Assembly: GCF_025753795.1 (NCBI RefSeq)
Contig: NZ_JAOWPS010000001.1
Coordinates: forward strand, 1,054,001 to 1,118,000
Origin: Mesorhizobium sp. YC-39
Lineage (GTDB): Bacteria; Pseudomonadota; Alphaproteobacteria; Rhizobiales; Rhizobiaceae
Reading direction: 5' to 3'
Length of the DNA: 64,000 nucleotides
Shown here: positions 9,818 through 21,587 of the stretch, piece by piece
Numbering within the stretch: position 1 is the first letter of the stretch
Layout of the letters: every line of letters begins with the position of its first letter
Made by a program: the position numbers and the translations under genes
Notes under the pieces: model-generated
What the model saw: only the letters and a program-made list of their open reading frames with translations
Databases searched by the model: none
What the model was told of the DNA's origin: nothing

Positions 9818-9982
9818 TCAGAAGCGGCCGATTTTATCGAAGGCGCTTGGGTCCATGCCGAGCTTGCGCAGATCGTTGGCGCGCGGCTTGCGGCCAGCTT
9901 CGACGGCCCTCGACGCGGCAACGGCGCTGCCGAATGTGGTGAAGATCTCGCCAATGGCGGAAAACAGTTTACGGCTACCCAT
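9818..9982 (-). CDS. Small conserved-looking protein (54 aa)
   Basis: A 54-residue product starting MGSRKLFSAIGEIFTTFG and ending KLGMDPSAFDKIGRF. I recall near-identical small proteins in other Rhizobiales, always unnamed. The amphipathic first half (LFSAIGEIFTTFGSAVAASRAV) could lie on a membrane or a partner. The basic middle is GRKPRANDL. The start ATG 9982 has GAAAGG ten bases upstream; a GTG at 10006 would add eight residues. Codon use looks coding (GC-rich third positions). No function can be inferred. Confidence 0.7.
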   Translation of the reverse strand: MGSRKLFSAIGEIFTTFGSAVAASRAVEAGRKPRANDLRKLGMDPSAFDKIGRF

Positions 9983-10027
9983 GATATCAGACCTTTCGCG
10001 CGCCACCGCGCGCTTTTTGTGCGATGC

Positions 10028-10055
10028 AACATAGATAGGTATGATGCATCTCCAA
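10028..10055 (-). promoter_or_regulatory. Candidate promoter of the 54-aa gene
   Basis: On the minus strand, TTGGAG (complement of 10050-10055), 16 bp, TATGTT (complement of 10028-10033). This would start RNA ~40 nt before the ATG at 9982. On the plus strand, a CG-rich hairpin with five T (9997-10018) lies just downstream of it. Motif match only. Confidence 0.35.
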
Positions 10056-10199
10056 TCACAGCGGTGTTACTGCATGGTCGCCCTGCGCCAGGCGCAAGGC
10101 TGCCCCGTCTCCTCCACCATTAGCCGCACATCATTGCCGGATTGCCGGATTGCCGGGCTGACTGTCTGCCGCCCGACCCACACAGGCTCCTAAGCAGAC

Positions 10200-10228
10200 T
10201 TGAAACGCCGGCCGGTATCGTCTATATC
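10200..10228 (+). promoter_or_regulatory. Candidate promoter of the rimP-nusA-infB operon
   Basis: TTGAAA at 10200-10205 and TATATC at 10223-10228, exactly 17 bp apart. Transcription would start near 10235, about 185 nt before the rimP ATG. The region 9983-10199 upstream holds only the small-gene promoter and no plausible gene. Confidence 0.6.
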
Positions 10229-10255
10229 AGCCTCAAATTCTTGGTCGGTATGACG

Positions 10256-10287
10256 AAGAGTGGGTCCACCCGGTCCCGCTCTTTTTT
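10256..10287 (+). terminator. Intrinsic terminator / attenuator in the rimP leader
   Basis: Stem AAGAGTGGG (10256-10264) with CCCGCTCTT (10275-10283), one G-T pair, 10-nt loop, followed by T to 10287. It lies only ~20-50 nt after the predicted start at ~10235, so it would release a ~50-nt RNA unless bypassed. A competing small hairpin GGGT-CC-ACCC (10262-10271) is possible within the loop. Confidence 0.65.
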
Positions 10288-10299
10288 ATTACCTGCCCG

Positions 10300-10348
10300 G
10301 CGCATCGGACCGAAAGCGCTAAGTGGTTTTCGGCTGAATCCGATGCGC
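10300..10348 (+). repeat. Palindromic dispersed-type repeat in the rimP leader
   Basis: Outer arms GCGCATCGGA (10300-10309) and TCCGATGCGC (10339-10348); inner arms CCGAAA (10310-10315) and TTTCGG (10328-10333). The CCGAAA...TTTTCGG core also appears in the palindrome at 40548-40596. It resembles the short palindromic elements scattered through rhizobial chromosomes and lies in the transcribed leader. Confidence 0.6.
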
Positions 10349-10420
10349 AAGCTGAGAATAAGGCAGTGGCAATCCTGTTTAGGGTTTGCCAACTGCCCAT
10401 GGAAAGAGCGACAGGATCGA

Positions 10421-11068
10421 ATGACCGCAGCGGCAAGCCAGGCCGACGACCGTATCATCCGCGAAAGCGGCATCGATGCGCGTATCGCGCTGATCGTGCA
10501 GCCAGTGCTGCGCGGCATCGGGTTCCGCCTCGTGCGGGTGCATCTGTCGGGCCAGAACGGGCTGACGCTGCAGATCATGGCCGAACGCGAGGACGGCACC
10601 ATGACCGTCGAGGATTGCGAAGAGGTCAGCCGCGCGGTGTCGCCAGCGCTCGATGTCGATGATCCGATCGAAAAGGCGTATCATCTCGAAGTGTCGTCGC
10701 CGGGCATCGACCGGCCGCTGGTACGCAAGTCGGACTTCGCGACCTGGACCGGCCATCTGATCAAGATGGAAACCTCGGTCCTCGTTGCCGAACGCAAACG
10801 CTTCAAGGGCAAGATCGCCGAGGCCGGTGAAAACGACGTGCTGATCGAGCGTGACAAGGCCGCCTATGGCGAGGAGCCTACGGTGCACGTGCCTTACGAC
10901 GCGATTGCCGATGCGCGGCTGGTGCTGACCGACGATCTCATCCGCGATGCCCTGTCGAAGGACAACAGGGCGCGCAAGGAAGCAAAAAAGCGCCGCGGCG
11001 AACCCGAAGACGACGCGCCAGAGGGCGTGGAAGCGGGCGCCACGGAAGAAACCGAACAGGAAATGTGA
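10421..11068 (+). CDS. rimP: Ribosome maturation factor RimP
   Basis: Assists 30S subunit maturation. The 215-residue product has the RimP N-terminal domain (residues ~15-90, ending ...[14 protein letters not shown], the family hallmark) and the SH3-like C-terminal domain. It ends in a low-complexity charged tail ([13 protein letters not shown] to the end). Start at ATG 10421 with AGGA six bases upstream; the frame is open far upstream but that part is not RimP-like. First gene of the rimP-nusA-ylxR-infB-rbfA-truB operon; nusA begins 49 bp downstream. Confidence 0.95.
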   Translation: MTAAASQADDRIIRESGIDARIALIVQPVLRGIGFRLVRVHLSGQNGLTLQIMAEREDGTMTVEDCEEVSRAVSPALDVDDPIEKAYHLEVSSPGIDRPLVRKSDFATWTGHLIKMETSVLVAERKRFKGKIAEAGENDVLIERDKAAYGEEPTVHVPYDAIADARLVLTDDLIRDALSKDNRARKEAKKRRGEPEDDAPEGVEAGATEETEQEM

Positions 11069-11117
11069 TTGGGCTGCCGGGCGCAAAGGCTCGGCAACAA
11101 GCTCGGGAGATAAAGAA

Positions 11118-12713
11118 ATGGTTGTAAGCGCCAACAGGCTTGAACTGCTGCAGATCGCCGACGCGGTCGCGCGTGAAAAGTCGATCGACAAGTCGATCGT
11201 CATCGCCGCCATGGCCGATGCGATCCAGAAGGCGGCGCGCTCGCGCTATGGCCAGGAGACCAACATCCGCGCCGACATCAACGCCAACACCGGCGAGATG
11301 AAGCTGCAGCGGCTGATGGAAGTGGTCGAGAAGGTCGACGACTATGCCACGCAGATCGCCATTTCCTCGGCGCGCGAGCGCAACCCCGACGCCCAGCTCG
11401 GCGACTTCATCGCTGAACAGCTGCCGCCAATGGATTTCGGCCGCATCGCCGCTCAGTCGGCCAAGCAGGTCATCGTCCAGAAAGTGCGCGAAGCCGAGCG
11501 CGATCGCCAGTATGACGAATACAAGGATCGTATAGGCGAGATCGTCAACGGCACGGTCAAGCGCGTCGAGTACGGCAACGTCATCGTCGATCTCGGCCGC
11601 GGCGAGGCGATCATCCGCCGTGACGAACTGATCCCGCGCGAGAACTACAAATATGGCGATCGTGTCCGCGCCTATGTCTATGACGTGCGCCGCGAGCAGC
11701 GCGGCCCGCAGATTTTCCTGTCGCGCACCCATCCCCAGTTCATGGCCAAGCTGTTCACCATGGAAGTGCCGGAGATCTACGACGGCATCATCGAGATCAA
11801 GTCGGTGGCCCGCGACCCCGGTTCGCGCGCCAAGATCGCCGTCATCTCGCGTGACTCATCGATCGACCCGGTCGGCGCCTGCGTCGGTATGCGCGGTTCC
11901 CGCGTCCAGGCGGTGGTCGGCGAGTTGCAGGGCGAGAAGATCGATATCATTCCGTGGTCGCCTTCGGCCGCGTCCTTCATCGTCAACGCGCTGCAGCCGG
12001 CCGAAGTCGCCAAGGTCGTCCTCGACGAGGACGCCGAGCGCATCGAGGTCGTGGTGCCGGACGACCAGCTCTCGCTGGCCATCGGCCGCCGCGGCCAGAA
12101 CGTGCGGCTTGCCTCGCAGCTCACCGGCTGGGATATCGACATCCTGACCGAGCAGGAAGAGAGCGAGCGTCGTCAGAAGGAATTCGTCGAGCGCTCGTCG
12201 CTGTTCATGGAAGCCCTAGATGTCGATGAAATGGTAGGCCAGGTGCTCGCCTCGGAAGGCTTCACCAGCGTCGAGGAGGTCGCCTATGTCGACGCCGGCG
12301 AGATCGCTTCGATCGACGGCTTCGATGAGGACACCGCTTCGGAAATCCAGACCCGCGCCCGCGAATATCTGGAGAAGATCGAGGCCGAGCACGACGACAA
12401 GCGCAAGGCGCTTGGCGTTGAGGACGAACTGCGCGAGATCCCCGGTATCACCACAGCCATGATGGTGACGCTCGGCGAGGATGGCGTAAAGACGATCGAG
12501 GACTTCGCCGGCTATGCCGCCGACGATCTCACCGGATGGAAGGAACGCAAGGACGGCGAGACGAAGGTATTCCCTGGCGTGCTCGCCAATCACGGCGTGT
12601 CGCGTGCCGATGCCGAGCAGATGGTTCTGGCTGCCCGCCTCAAGGCCGGCTGGATCACCGAGGACGAGGTTGCGGCCCAGGAAGCGCCGGCTGACGAAGC
12701 CGTCGGTGCGTGA
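11118..12713 (+). CDS. nusA: Transcription termination/antitermination factor NusA
   Basis: Binds RNA polymerase to modulate pausing, termination and rRNA antitermination. Order of domains: N-terminal RNAP-binding domain (1-125), S1 (~135-200, [19 protein letters not shown]), two KH domains (~230-345, including [14 protein letters not shown] and [14 protein letters not shown]), then two helix-hairpin-helix-type C-terminal repeats (~370-510). Length 531 aa is typical of Alphaproteobacteria. Start ATG 11118 with GGGAGA upstream. Confidence 0.97.
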   Translation: MVVSANRLELLQIADAVAREKSIDKSIVIAAMADAIQKAARSRYGQETNIRADINANTGEMKLQRLMEVVEKVDDYATQIAISSARERNPDAQLGDFIAEQLPPMDFGRIAAQSAKQVIVQKVREAERDRQYDEYKDRIGEIVNGTVKRVEYGNVIVDLGRGEAIIRRDELIPRENYKYGDRVRAYVYDVRREQRGPQIFLSRTHPQFMAKLFTMEVPEIYDGIIEIKSVARDPGSRAKIAVISRDSSIDPVGACVGMRGSRVQAVVGELQGEKIDIIPWSPSAASFIVNALQPAEVAKVVLDEDAERIEVVVPDDQLSLAIGRRGQNVRLASQLTGWDIDILTEQEESERRQKEFVERSSLFMEALDVDEMVGQVLASEGFTSVEEVAYVDAGEIASIDGFDEDTASEIQTRAREYLEKIEAEHDDKRKALGVEDELREIPGITTAMMVTLGEDGVKTIEDFAGYAADDLTGWKERKDGETKVFPGVLANHGVSRADAEQMVLAARLKAGWITEDEVAAQEAPADEAVGA

Positions 12714-12751
12714 GGTGAAACCGCATCGCACACAACCCGCCCTTGGACGAG

Positions 12752-13402
12752 ATGAACGATCGCACCTGCATCGTCACGCGCAGACAGGCCGAACCGGATG
12801 AATTGATCCGTTTCGTCGTCGGCCCGGATTCGGCCGTCGTTCCGGACATCAAGAAAAACCTGCCCGGCCGTGGTTGCTGGGTGACGGCCGACCGCCTACA
12901 TATCGACAAGGCGGCAGCGAAAAACCTGTTTGCCCGCGCCTTCAAGGCGCAAGTGGCCGTGCCGACCGATCTCGGTGGTATGGTTGATGGGCTGCTTTCC
13001 AGATCCGCTCTGGGTATGCTGGGACTTGCTCGCAAGGCAGGCGCAATCGCGCTCGGCGCCACGAAAGTCGAGAGCGCGGTGCGCGGCGGGCTGGCGCTTT
13101 TCGTGCTCCACGCGGCCGAGGCGTCCGATGATGGCGTGCGCAAGATCAGCCAGGCGCGCCGGGCAACCGTCCATCTCGGCGGGCCGGTCATCCTTGCCTA
13201 CAAACTTTTCTCCGAGGCCGAGTTGAGCTTGGCATTGGGGGGTACAAATGTGATACATGCTGCCGTTCTCGCGGGAGACGCGGGCAGGGCGGTCCAGAAG
13301 CGCATGGTTGCGCTCGACCGGTATCGGGGCGGTTCCCCGGACGATCTGGCAATGCTTGCGGCCGTTGCTGACGAAGATGATGCCGCAGAGGATATGGAAT
13401 GA
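12752..13402 (+). CDS. YlxR-L7Ae fusion RNA-binding protein
   Basis: A two-domain protein found between nusA and infB in Alphaproteobacteria. The N-terminal YlxR (DUF448) domain has RTCIVTRRQ and GRGCWVT, residues ~3-75. The C-terminal L7Ae-like domain has [18 protein letters not shown] (~90-180). In Firmicutes these are separate genes (ylxR, ylxQ). Start taken as ATG 12752 (216 aa); a TTG at 12743 adds three residues. The last four bases overlap the infB start (ATGA), implying translational coupling. Likely role in ribosome assembly or transcription-translation coupling; the exact function is not established. Confidence 0.9.
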   Translation: MNDRTCIVTRRQAEPDELIRFVVGPDSAVVPDIKKNLPGRGCWVTADRLHIDKAAAKNLFARAFKAQVAVPTDLGGMVDGLLSRSALGMLGLARKAGAIALGATKVESAVRGGLALFVLHAAEASDDGVRKISQARRATVHLGGPVILAYKLFSEAELSLALGGTNVIHAAVLAGDAGRAVQKRMVALDRYRGGSPDDLAMLAAVADEDDAAEDME

Positions 13403-15969
13403 GCGATACGAAATCGGGCGACGACAAGACGTTGAGTGTTACGCCGAAGAAGACTTTGACGCTGAAGCGCCCCGGTACGGAACAGGGCACGGTGCGCCAG
13501 AATTTCTCGCACGGCCGCACCAAGTCGGTCGTCGTCGAGACCAAGAAGCGCAAGTTCTCGCTGCCCGGCGACAAGCCGGAGCCGGCCGCTGCTCCTGTGT
13601 CCGTCTTCACGCCTAAGCCGCCGGTCGCGGCAGCGCCTGTCGTGCAGGAAGCACCCAAGGCGCCGCCACCTCCGCAACCGGTCGAACGCGGCGGCATGGT
13701 GCTGAACGAATTGTCGCGCAATGAGATGGAAGCGCGCCGCCGGGCCCTCGAAGGTTCCAAGGTCCGCGACGTCGAGGATCGCCAGCGCGCCATCGACGAG
13801 GCCAAGCGCCGCGCCGAGGATGAAGAGCGCCGCAAGCGTGAGCGCGAGGAATCCGCGCGCCGTCAGGCCGAGGAAGAGGCGCGGCTGCAGACCGAGGCCG
13901 AGTCCCGCCGCCGTGCCGAGGAAGAGGCGCGCCGCCGCGCGCCGCTTGCCGCCGAACTGGCGACCGTCGACGACGACGAGGACGTCAAGCCGAAACGTGC
14001 CGGCGCCGGTGCTCCTGTACGACGTCTGGTCACCCCCGAGGTGGCACGTCCGGCCAAGCCCACCAAGGGCGAGGAAGATCGCCGCCGTGGCAAGCTGACG
14101 CTCAACACCGCGCTTTCAGAGGAGGATGCGCGCGCCCGTTCGCTGTCGTCGATGCGTCGGCGTCAGGAGAAATTCAAGCGCGCGATGCACAACGAGCCGC
14201 GCGAGAAAGTCATGCGCGAAGTGATCCTGCCCGAAACCATCACCATCCAGGAACTGGCGCAGCGCATGTCCGAGCGCGCCGTCGATGTGGTCAAGTTCTT
14301 CATGAAGCAGGGCCAGATCCTGAAGCCGGGCGACGTCATCGACGCCGACACGGCCGAACTGGTCGCCACTGAATTCGGCCACACGGTTCGCCGCGTCGCC
14401 GAGTCCGACATCGAGGAAGGCCTGTTCAATATCGCCGACCGTCCCGAAGATCTCGAGTCGCGTCCGCCGGTAGTGACCATCATGGGCCACGTCGACCACG
14501 GCAAGACCTCGTTGCTCGATGCCATCCGCAACGCCAATGTCGTATCCGGCGAGGCTGGCGGCATCACCCAGCATATCGGTGCCTATCAGGTCGAGAAGAA
14601 CGGCCACAAGATCACCTTCATCGACACGCCCGGCCACGCCGCCTTCACGGCGATGCGTGCCCGCGGCGCCCAGGCGACCGACATCGCCATCCTCGTGGTG
14701 GCAGCCGACGACAGTGTGATGCCGCAGACGATCGAATCGATCAGCCATGCCAAGGCGGCCGGTGTGCCGATCATCGTGGCGATCAACAAGATCGACAAGC
14801 CGCAGGCCGATGCGCAGAAAGTGCGTTCGGAACTGCTGCGCCATGAGGTCTTTGTAGAATCGATGGGCGGTGAGGTCCTGGACGTCGAAGTGTCGGCAAC
14901 CAAGGGCACCAATCTCGACAAGCTGCTCGAAGCGATCCTGCTGCAGGCAGAAATCCTCGACCTCAAGGCCAATCCGGATCGTACCGCCGAAGGCGTCGTC
15001 ATCGAGGCCCAGCTCGACAAGGGCCGTGGTCCCGTCGCCACCGTGCTGGTGCAGACCGGCACGCTGATGCCGGGCGACATCCTTGTCGCCGGCAATGAAT
15101 GGGGCCGGGTGCGCGCGCTGGTCAACGATCGTGGCGAGCAGGTCAAGGAAGCCCCGCCGGCGATGCCGGTCGAGGTGCTTGGCCTGCAAGGCACGCCGCA
15201 GGCCGGTGACCGTTTCGCCGTGGTCAACAACGAGGCCCGCGCCCGCGAGATCACCGAATATCGTCAGCGCCTGGCGCGCGAGAAGGCGGTGGCCAAGCAT
15301 GCCGGCCAGCGCGGCTCGCTCGAACAGATGATGTCGCAATTGCAGACGAGCGGCCTGAAGGAATTCCCGCTAGTCATCAAGGGCGACGTGCAGGGCTCGA
15401 TCGAGGCGATCAACGCCGCGCTCGACAAGCTCGGCACCGACGAGGTGCGCGCACGCATCGTCCATGCCGGCGCCGGCGGCATCACCGAAAGCGACGTGTC
15501 GCTGGCGGAGACTTCCGGGGCCGCGATCATCGGCTTCAACGTCCGCGCCAATGTACAGGCGCGTGCGGCTGCCGCCGCGGCAGGCATCGAGATCCGCTAC
15601 TACTCGATCATCTACAATCTCGTCGATGACGTGAAGGCAGCACTTTCGGGCCTGCTCTCGCCGGAGCGCCGCGAGACCTTCATCGGCAATGCCGAGATCC
15701 TCGAGATCTTCGACATCACCAAGGTTGGCAAGATCGCCGGCTGCCGTGTCACCGAAGGCAAGGTCGAGCGTGGTGCAGGCGTGCGCCTGATCCGCGACAA
15801 CGTCGTCATCCACGAAGGCACGCTGAAGACCCTGAAGCGCTTCAAGGACGAGGTTTCGGAAGTTCCCGGCGGCCAGGAATGCGGCATGGCCTTCCAGAAC
15901 TACGAGGACATGCGCGTCGGCGACGTCATCGAGTGCTTCCGCGTCGAGATGGTGACCCGGACGCTCTGA
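13399..15969 (+). CDS. infB: Translation initiation factor IF-2
   Basis: GTPase that places fMet-tRNA on the 30S subunit. The N-terminal ~270 residues are low-complexity: an Ala/Pro-rich part, then a Glu/Arg-rich coiled coil (residues ~115-190). The IF2_N domain follows ([22 protein letters not shown]). The G domain carries G1 GHVDHGKT (~residue 362), G3 DTPGHAAF and G4 NKIDKP, followed by the beta-barrel domains and the C2 fMet-tRNA-binding domain. Starts inside the preceding gene (4-bp overlap). Confidence 0.98.
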   Translation: MSDTKSGDDKTLSVTPKKTLTLKRPGTEQGTVRQNFSHGRTKSVVVETKKRKFSLPGDKPEPAAAPVSVFTPKPPVAAAPVVQEAPKAPPPPQPVERGGMVLNELSRNEMEARRRALEGSKVRDVEDRQRAIDEAKRRAEDEERRKREREESARRQAEEEARLQTEAESRRRAEEEARRRAPLAAELATVDDDEDVKPKRAGAGAPVRRLVTPEVARPAKPTKGEEDRRRGKLTLNTALSEEDARARSLSSMRRRQEKFKRAMHNEPREKVMREVILPETITIQELAQRMSERAVDVVKFFMKQGQILKPGDVIDADTAELVATEFGHTVRRVAESDIEEGLFNIADRPEDLESRPPVVTIMGHVDHGKTSLLDAIRNANVVSGEAGGITQHIGAYQVEKNGHKITFIDTPGHAAFTAMRARGAQATDIAILVVAADDSVMPQTIESISHAKAAGVPIIVAINKIDKPQADAQKVRSELLRHEVFVESMGGEVLDVEVSATKGTNLDKLLEAILLQAEILDLKANPDRTAEGVVIEAQLDKGRGPVATVLVQTGTLMPGDILVAGNEWGRVRALVNDRGEQVKEAPPAMPVEVLGLQGTPQAGDRFAVVNNEARAREITEYRQRLAREKAVAKHAGQRGSLEQMMSQLQTSGLKEFPLVIKGDVQGSIEAINAALDKLGTDEVRARIVHAGAGGITESDVSLAETSGAAIIGFNVRANVQARAAAAAAGIEIRYYSIIYNLVDDVKAALSGLLSPERRETFIGNAEILEIFDITKVGKIAGCRVTEGKVERGAGVRLIRDNVVIHEGTLKTLKRFKDEVSEVPGGQECGMAFQNYEDMRVGDVIECFRVEMVTRTL

Positions 15970-16080
15970 GTTCGTATACTGTCGAAATGACCGGGCGGTG
16001 GTCGAAAGGCTGCCGCCCAAAACATATGAGACATGTGGCCTGGTCCCATCCCTAGCCTCACGATTTCAGGACATGAAAAA

Positions 16081-16509
16081 ATGCCCCGTCCAACTACATC
16101 AGGTCCATCCCAGCGCATGCTGCGCGTCGGCGAACAGGTGCGTCATGCGCTGTCCGAAACCCTGCAGCGCGGCGAGATCACCGATCCGCTGATTGAAAAT
16201 GCAGTGGTTTCGGTCTCGGAAGTACGGATGTCGCCTGATCTGAAGATCGCCACAGCCTTCGTCTCGCCGCTCGGCGTCAAGGATACTGACGCCGTGGTCG
16301 AGGCGCTCAACAAGCACGCGAAATTCGTGCGCGGTCGCGTTTCCGGTGCGCTTAGGCAGATGAAGTACATGCCGGAATTCCGCTTCCGGCTCGACACCAG
16401 CTACGACAATTTCCAGAAGATCAACGAATTGCTGCACTCGCCCGAAGTGGCGCGCGACCTCGGCAGCGACAATGATCTCGGTATCGACAACGACAAGGAC
16501 GAAAAATAG
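16081..16509 (+). CDS. rbfA: 30S ribosome-binding factor A
   Basis: Late 30S maturation and cold-shock factor that binds near the 5' end of 16S rRNA. The KH-like fold is recognisable from [39 protein letters not shown] and [22 protein letters not shown]. Start chosen at ATG 16081 ([14 protein letters not shown], 142 aa). An upstream ATG at 16033 would add 16 residues unlike the family. A 111-bp gap separates it from infB. It ends with TAG overlapping the first base of the truB GTG. Confidence 0.95.
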   Translation: MPRPTTSGPSQRMLRVGEQVRHALSETLQRGEITDPLIENAVVSVSEVRMSPDLKIATAFVSPLGVKDTDAVVEALNKHAKFVRGRVSGALRQMKYMPEFRFRLDTSYDNFQKINELLHSPEVARDLGSDNDLGIDNDKDEK

Positions 16510-17489
16510 TGGCGCGCCGCAGCAAGAAGAAAGGCCGGCCGGTCTCTGGCTGGCTGGTGCTGGACAAGCCGGTTGGCATGGGCTCGACCGAAGCCGTCTC
16601 CAAGATCAAATGGCTGTTCCAGGCGGAAAAGGCCGGCCATGCCGGCACGCTCGACCCGCTCGCCTCCGGCATGCTGCCGATCGCGCTCGGCGAGGCGACC
16701 AAGACCGTCCCCTATGTCCAGGACGGCGCCAAGATTTATCGCTTCACCGTTGCCTGGGGTGAGGAGCGTTCAACCGATGACCTCGAAGGTCCGGTGACGA
16801 AGAGTTCCGAGCAGCGGCCGGCAGAAGCCGATGTTCGGGCACTGCTGCCGAAGTACACCGGCATCATCATGCAGACGCCGCCGCAATTCTCGGCCATCAA
16901 GATCGCTGGCGAACGTGCCTACGACCTCGCCCGCGACGGCGAGACGGTCGACATTCCGCCGCGCGAGGTCGAGATCGGCCGTCTCGACCTGGTCGAGCAA
17001 GCCGCCGACTACACCATTTTCGAGGTCGAATGCGGCAAGGGTACCTATGTGCGCTCGCTGGCCCGCGACATGGGCCGCGACCTCGGCTGCTTCGGCCACA
17101 TCGCCGAGCTGCGCCGGATCGAGGTCGAGCCGTTCACGCAGGATGATTTCGTCACCCTCGCCGAACTGGAAGCAGCGCGTTTCGGCGAACAGGGCGGTGA
17201 GGATCCGGATACGGCCGATGCTGCATCAGAGGCTCCCGATCTCCCGGTCGACTTCACAGCCATCGACGCACTTCTGGTCGACACCGCTGCGGCGCTCGAC
17301 TGCCTGCCGCAGATTGCCATCAGCGACGATGCGGCGACGAAAATCCGGCTCGGCAATCCGGTCATCATCCGCGGCCGCGACGCGCCGGTGGAGGCCGAGG
17401 AAGCCTGCGCCACGGCACGTGGCAAGCTGGTCGCCATCGGCGCCATCGAGCAAGGCATGTTCAAGCCGAAGCGGGTCTTTGCCGGGTGA
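16509..17489 (+). CDS. truB: tRNA pseudouridine(55) synthase TruB
   Basis: Forms pseudouridine 55 in the T-loop of tRNAs. The catalytic Asp is D49 in [15 protein letters not shown]. Further signatures are [11 protein letters not shown] and the C-terminal PUA-like part (~270-326, [13 protein letters not shown]). Starts with GTG at 16509 sharing one base with the rbfA stop, so it is translationally coupled. There is an acidic insertion at ~215-245 ([16 protein letters not shown]). Last gene of the operon; no clear terminator before corA. Confidence 0.96.
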   Translation: MARRSKKKGRPVSGWLVLDKPVGMGSTEAVSKIKWLFQAEKAGHAGTLDPLASGMLPIALGEATKTVPYVQDGAKIYRFTVAWGEERSTDDLEGPVTKSSEQRPAEADVRALLPKYTGIIMQTPPQFSAIKIAGERAYDLARDGETVDIPPREVEIGRLDLVEQAADYTIFEVECGKGTYVRSLARDMGRDLGCFGHIAELRRIEVEPFTQDDFVTLAELEAARFGEQGGEDPDTADAASEAPDLPVDFTAIDALLVDTAAALDCLPQIAISDDAATKIRLGNPVIIRGRDAPVEAEEACATARGKLVAIGAIEQGMFKPKRVFAG

Positions 17490-17533
17490 ATCCCATCGTC
17501 TAATCTCAATCGGACGTCTATCCCGGGGGACAC

Positions 17534-18628
17534 ATGGCAAAGGCTGAGACGGTCAGGAAGCGGGCGCCGGTCGTAACGCGGCGGCCGCCGGTAGGTGCAT
17601 CGCCAGGCACGCTGATTGCAGATCCGGCGGCCCGCCGGTCCGAGCTGCGGCTGACGTTGATCGCGCCCGACAAGTTCGAGACGATCGAAAATGCCAGCAT
17701 CGACGACCTCAACACCCATTGCGACAATTGGCCGGTCATCTGGCTCGACTGCACCGGCCTTGCCAACATCCCGCTGATCGAGGAGATCGGCCGTATTTTC
17801 AGCCTGCATCCGCTGGCGCTGGAAGATGTCGTCAACACCGGCCAGCGGCCGAAGGTGGATTTCTTCGAAGACCATGCCTTCGTCGTCGTCAGGATGATCG
17901 ATGATGTCACGGCGCATCGCTATGAGCAGATCGCCGTCTTCTTCGGCAGGAACTTCGTCGTCACCTTCCAGGAGCGCGAGGGCGATCCGTTCGATCCCGT
18001 GCGCAAGCGCATCGGAAGCTCGGTGCCTAATCGCCTGCGCTCGCGCGGCGCCGATTACCTCGCCTATGCGCTGATCGACGCCATCGTCGACAGCTATTTC
18101 CCGCCGATCGAGACCGCCGGCGAACTGGTCGACGGCATCGAGGACCAGATGCTGCACACGACGCACAAGCACCAGATGCGGCAGTTGCACGAGTTGCGGC
18201 GCGACGCCAATGTGTTGAAAGGCGTGCTCTGGCCGATGCGCGATGCGCTGGCGACGCTGATCCGCAACGACGTGCCCTATGTGAAGGCTGAGACCAAGAT
18301 ATTCCTCAACGACACGCTCGATCATTCGCTTCGGCTCATCGAACTGGTCGAAACCCAGCGCGACATGCTGACCGGCCTCATCGAGATGCATCTGTCGCTG
18401 AGCCAGGCGCGCACCAACGACGTCATCTCCTACCTGACCATCGTCTCGGTCATCTTCATGCCGCTCACCTTCCTCGTTGGTGTGTGGGGCATGAATTTCG
18501 ACCCCGAAACCTCGCCATGGAACATGCCGGAGCTGAAAGCTCACTATGGTTATCCGGCTGCGCTCGCCTTCATGTTGCTTGTCGCGGTTTCTCTTGTCGC
18601 CTTCTTCAAATGGAAGAAGTGGCTTTAG
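17534..18628 (+). CDS. CorA-family divalent metal ion transporter
   Basis: A 364-aa CorA/ZntB-type channel: a large cytosolic alpha/beta N-terminal domain and long helix, then two C-terminal membrane helices (~295-315 and ~335-355). The selectivity signature GMN is present in VWGMNFDPE at the end of the first helix, so Mg2+ (or Co2+/Ni2+) transport is the default reading. The C-terminus is FFKWKKWL, with the basic end usual for CorA. Start ATG 17534 with GGGGGA upstream. Probably transcribed alone. Confidence 0.9.
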   Translation: MAKAETVRKRAPVVTRRPPVGASPGTLIADPAARRSELRLTLIAPDKFETIENASIDDLNTHCDNWPVIWLDCTGLANIPLIEEIGRIFSLHPLALEDVVNTGQRPKVDFFEDHAFVVVRMIDDVTAHRYEQIAVFFGRNFVVTFQEREGDPFDPVRKRIGSSVPNRLRSRGADYLAYALIDAIVDSYFPPIETAGELVDGIEDQMLHTTHKHQMRQLHELRRDANVLKGVLWPMRDALATLIRNDVPYVKAETKIFLNDTLDHSLRLIELVETQRDMLTGLIEMHLSLSQARTNDVISYLTIVSVIFMPLTFLVGVWGMNFDPETSPWNMPELKAHYGYPAALAFMLLVAVSLVAFFKWKKWL

Positions 18629-18821
18629 TGGAGGCGAAAGTCTTCGTTTCTCTCGCGAAAGCCGTGAGAAAGCCGGCTTGTGAATTGGGCTGGTGTTTTC
18701 CTGGGAATTGCACTATATGCGCCGCAGCATCGCGCACTGACGCTTTGCTTGCACCGGCCCCTGCTGGACGACATCCCGGCTGAGGGCGACCCGTTTCCTC
18801 AAACAGATAAGGAAAAACACG

Positions 18822-19091
18822 ATGTCGATTACTGCCGAGCGCAAGAAGGAATTGATGGGTGAATTCGCAACCGCCAAGGGCGATACCGGGTCTCCGGAAG
18901 TCCAGGTGGCCATCCTTTCCGAGCGCATCAAGAACCTGACCGATCATTTCAAGGACCACAAGAAGGATAACCATTCCCGCCGTGGTCTACTCGCTCTCGT
19001 CTCCCAGCGCCGCAGCCTGCTTGATTATCTCAAGCGCAAGGATGACGCGCGCTACCAGACGCTGATCGAGAAGCTCGGTCTGCGCCGTTGA
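18822..19091 (+). CDS. rpsO: 30S ribosomal protein S15
   Basis: Primary 16S rRNA-binding protein of the central domain. All 89 residues match the family, including [20 protein letters not shown] and [20 protein letters not shown]. Preceded by AAGGAAA. The rpsO-pnp pairing is conserved in most proteobacteria. The 190 bp upstream contain no other gene; TATATG at 18714-18719 could be a -10 element but I see no good -35 partner. Confidence 0.98.
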   Translation: MSITAERKKELMGEFATAKGDTGSPEVQVAILSERIKNLTDHFKDHKKDNHSRRGLLALVSQRRSLLDYLKRKDDARYQTLIEKLGLRR

Positions 19092-19098
19092 CGAATTG

Positions 19099-19130
19099 AC
19101 CGGCGGGCTTTCTTCGGAAAGTCCGCCGGT
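19099..19130 (+). terminator. 14-bp hairpin with UUCG tetraloop after rpsO
   Basis: Arms 19099-19112 and 19117-19130, one G-T pair, loop TTCG closed by C-G (the extra-stable cUUCGg class). No T tract follows, so it looks more like an RNA-stabilising or processing hairpin between rpsO and pnp than a simple terminator; in enterobacteria this spot holds a weak terminator. Confidence 0.65.
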
Positions 19131-19165
19131 CGCGCATTCTGCCAGTCGCATCGATTGGCCAGATC

Positions 19166-19199
19166 CGGTTTCGAGCGTGCAGAGGGCCACTCGAAACCG
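19166..19199 (+). promoter_or_regulatory. Hairpin in the pnp leader
   Basis: Perfect arms CGGTTTCGAG (19166-19175) and CTCGAAACCG (19190-19199) with a 14-nt loop, within the 240-bp rpsO-pnp gap. In E. coli a leader stem is cut by RNase III and then used by PNPase for autoregulation; this stem is in the right place but equivalence is only inferred. Confidence 0.45.
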
Positions 19200-19370
19200 C
19201 CCATGGACGGTCATGGGGCAGGATTGCAGGACGCTCGTGCGGCCACCGCGCCGGATTTACCCGAGCTTCCCGTTGTCTTGCCCGTGGCTGCCCGAGAAAG
19301 GAAGCCAAGGGAAAGGGTCATTCGCGCACGCTGAAACGGCGCGGCCTTTTCCGCATATTAAGGACAAGAC

Positions 19371-21518
<2,148 letters not shown>

Positions 21519-21540
21519 ACGTTCTGAGAATGCAAATCGA

Positions 21541-21569
21541 ACGGGCGCGGCGATGTCGCGCCCGTTTTC
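21541..21569 (+). terminator. Intrinsic terminator of pnp
   Basis: Arms ACGGGCGCG (21541-21549) and CGCGCCCGT (21557-21565), 7-nt loop, followed by TTTTCGTTT. It lies 22 bases after the pnp stop and just before the RsmC-like gene. Confidence 0.85.
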
Positions 21570-21587
21570 GTTTATAGAGCCATCAGA

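Noticed and set aside
18691..18719. rpsO promoter
   Set aside because: TATATG is a fair -10 box but no acceptable -35 element lies 16-18 bp upstream.
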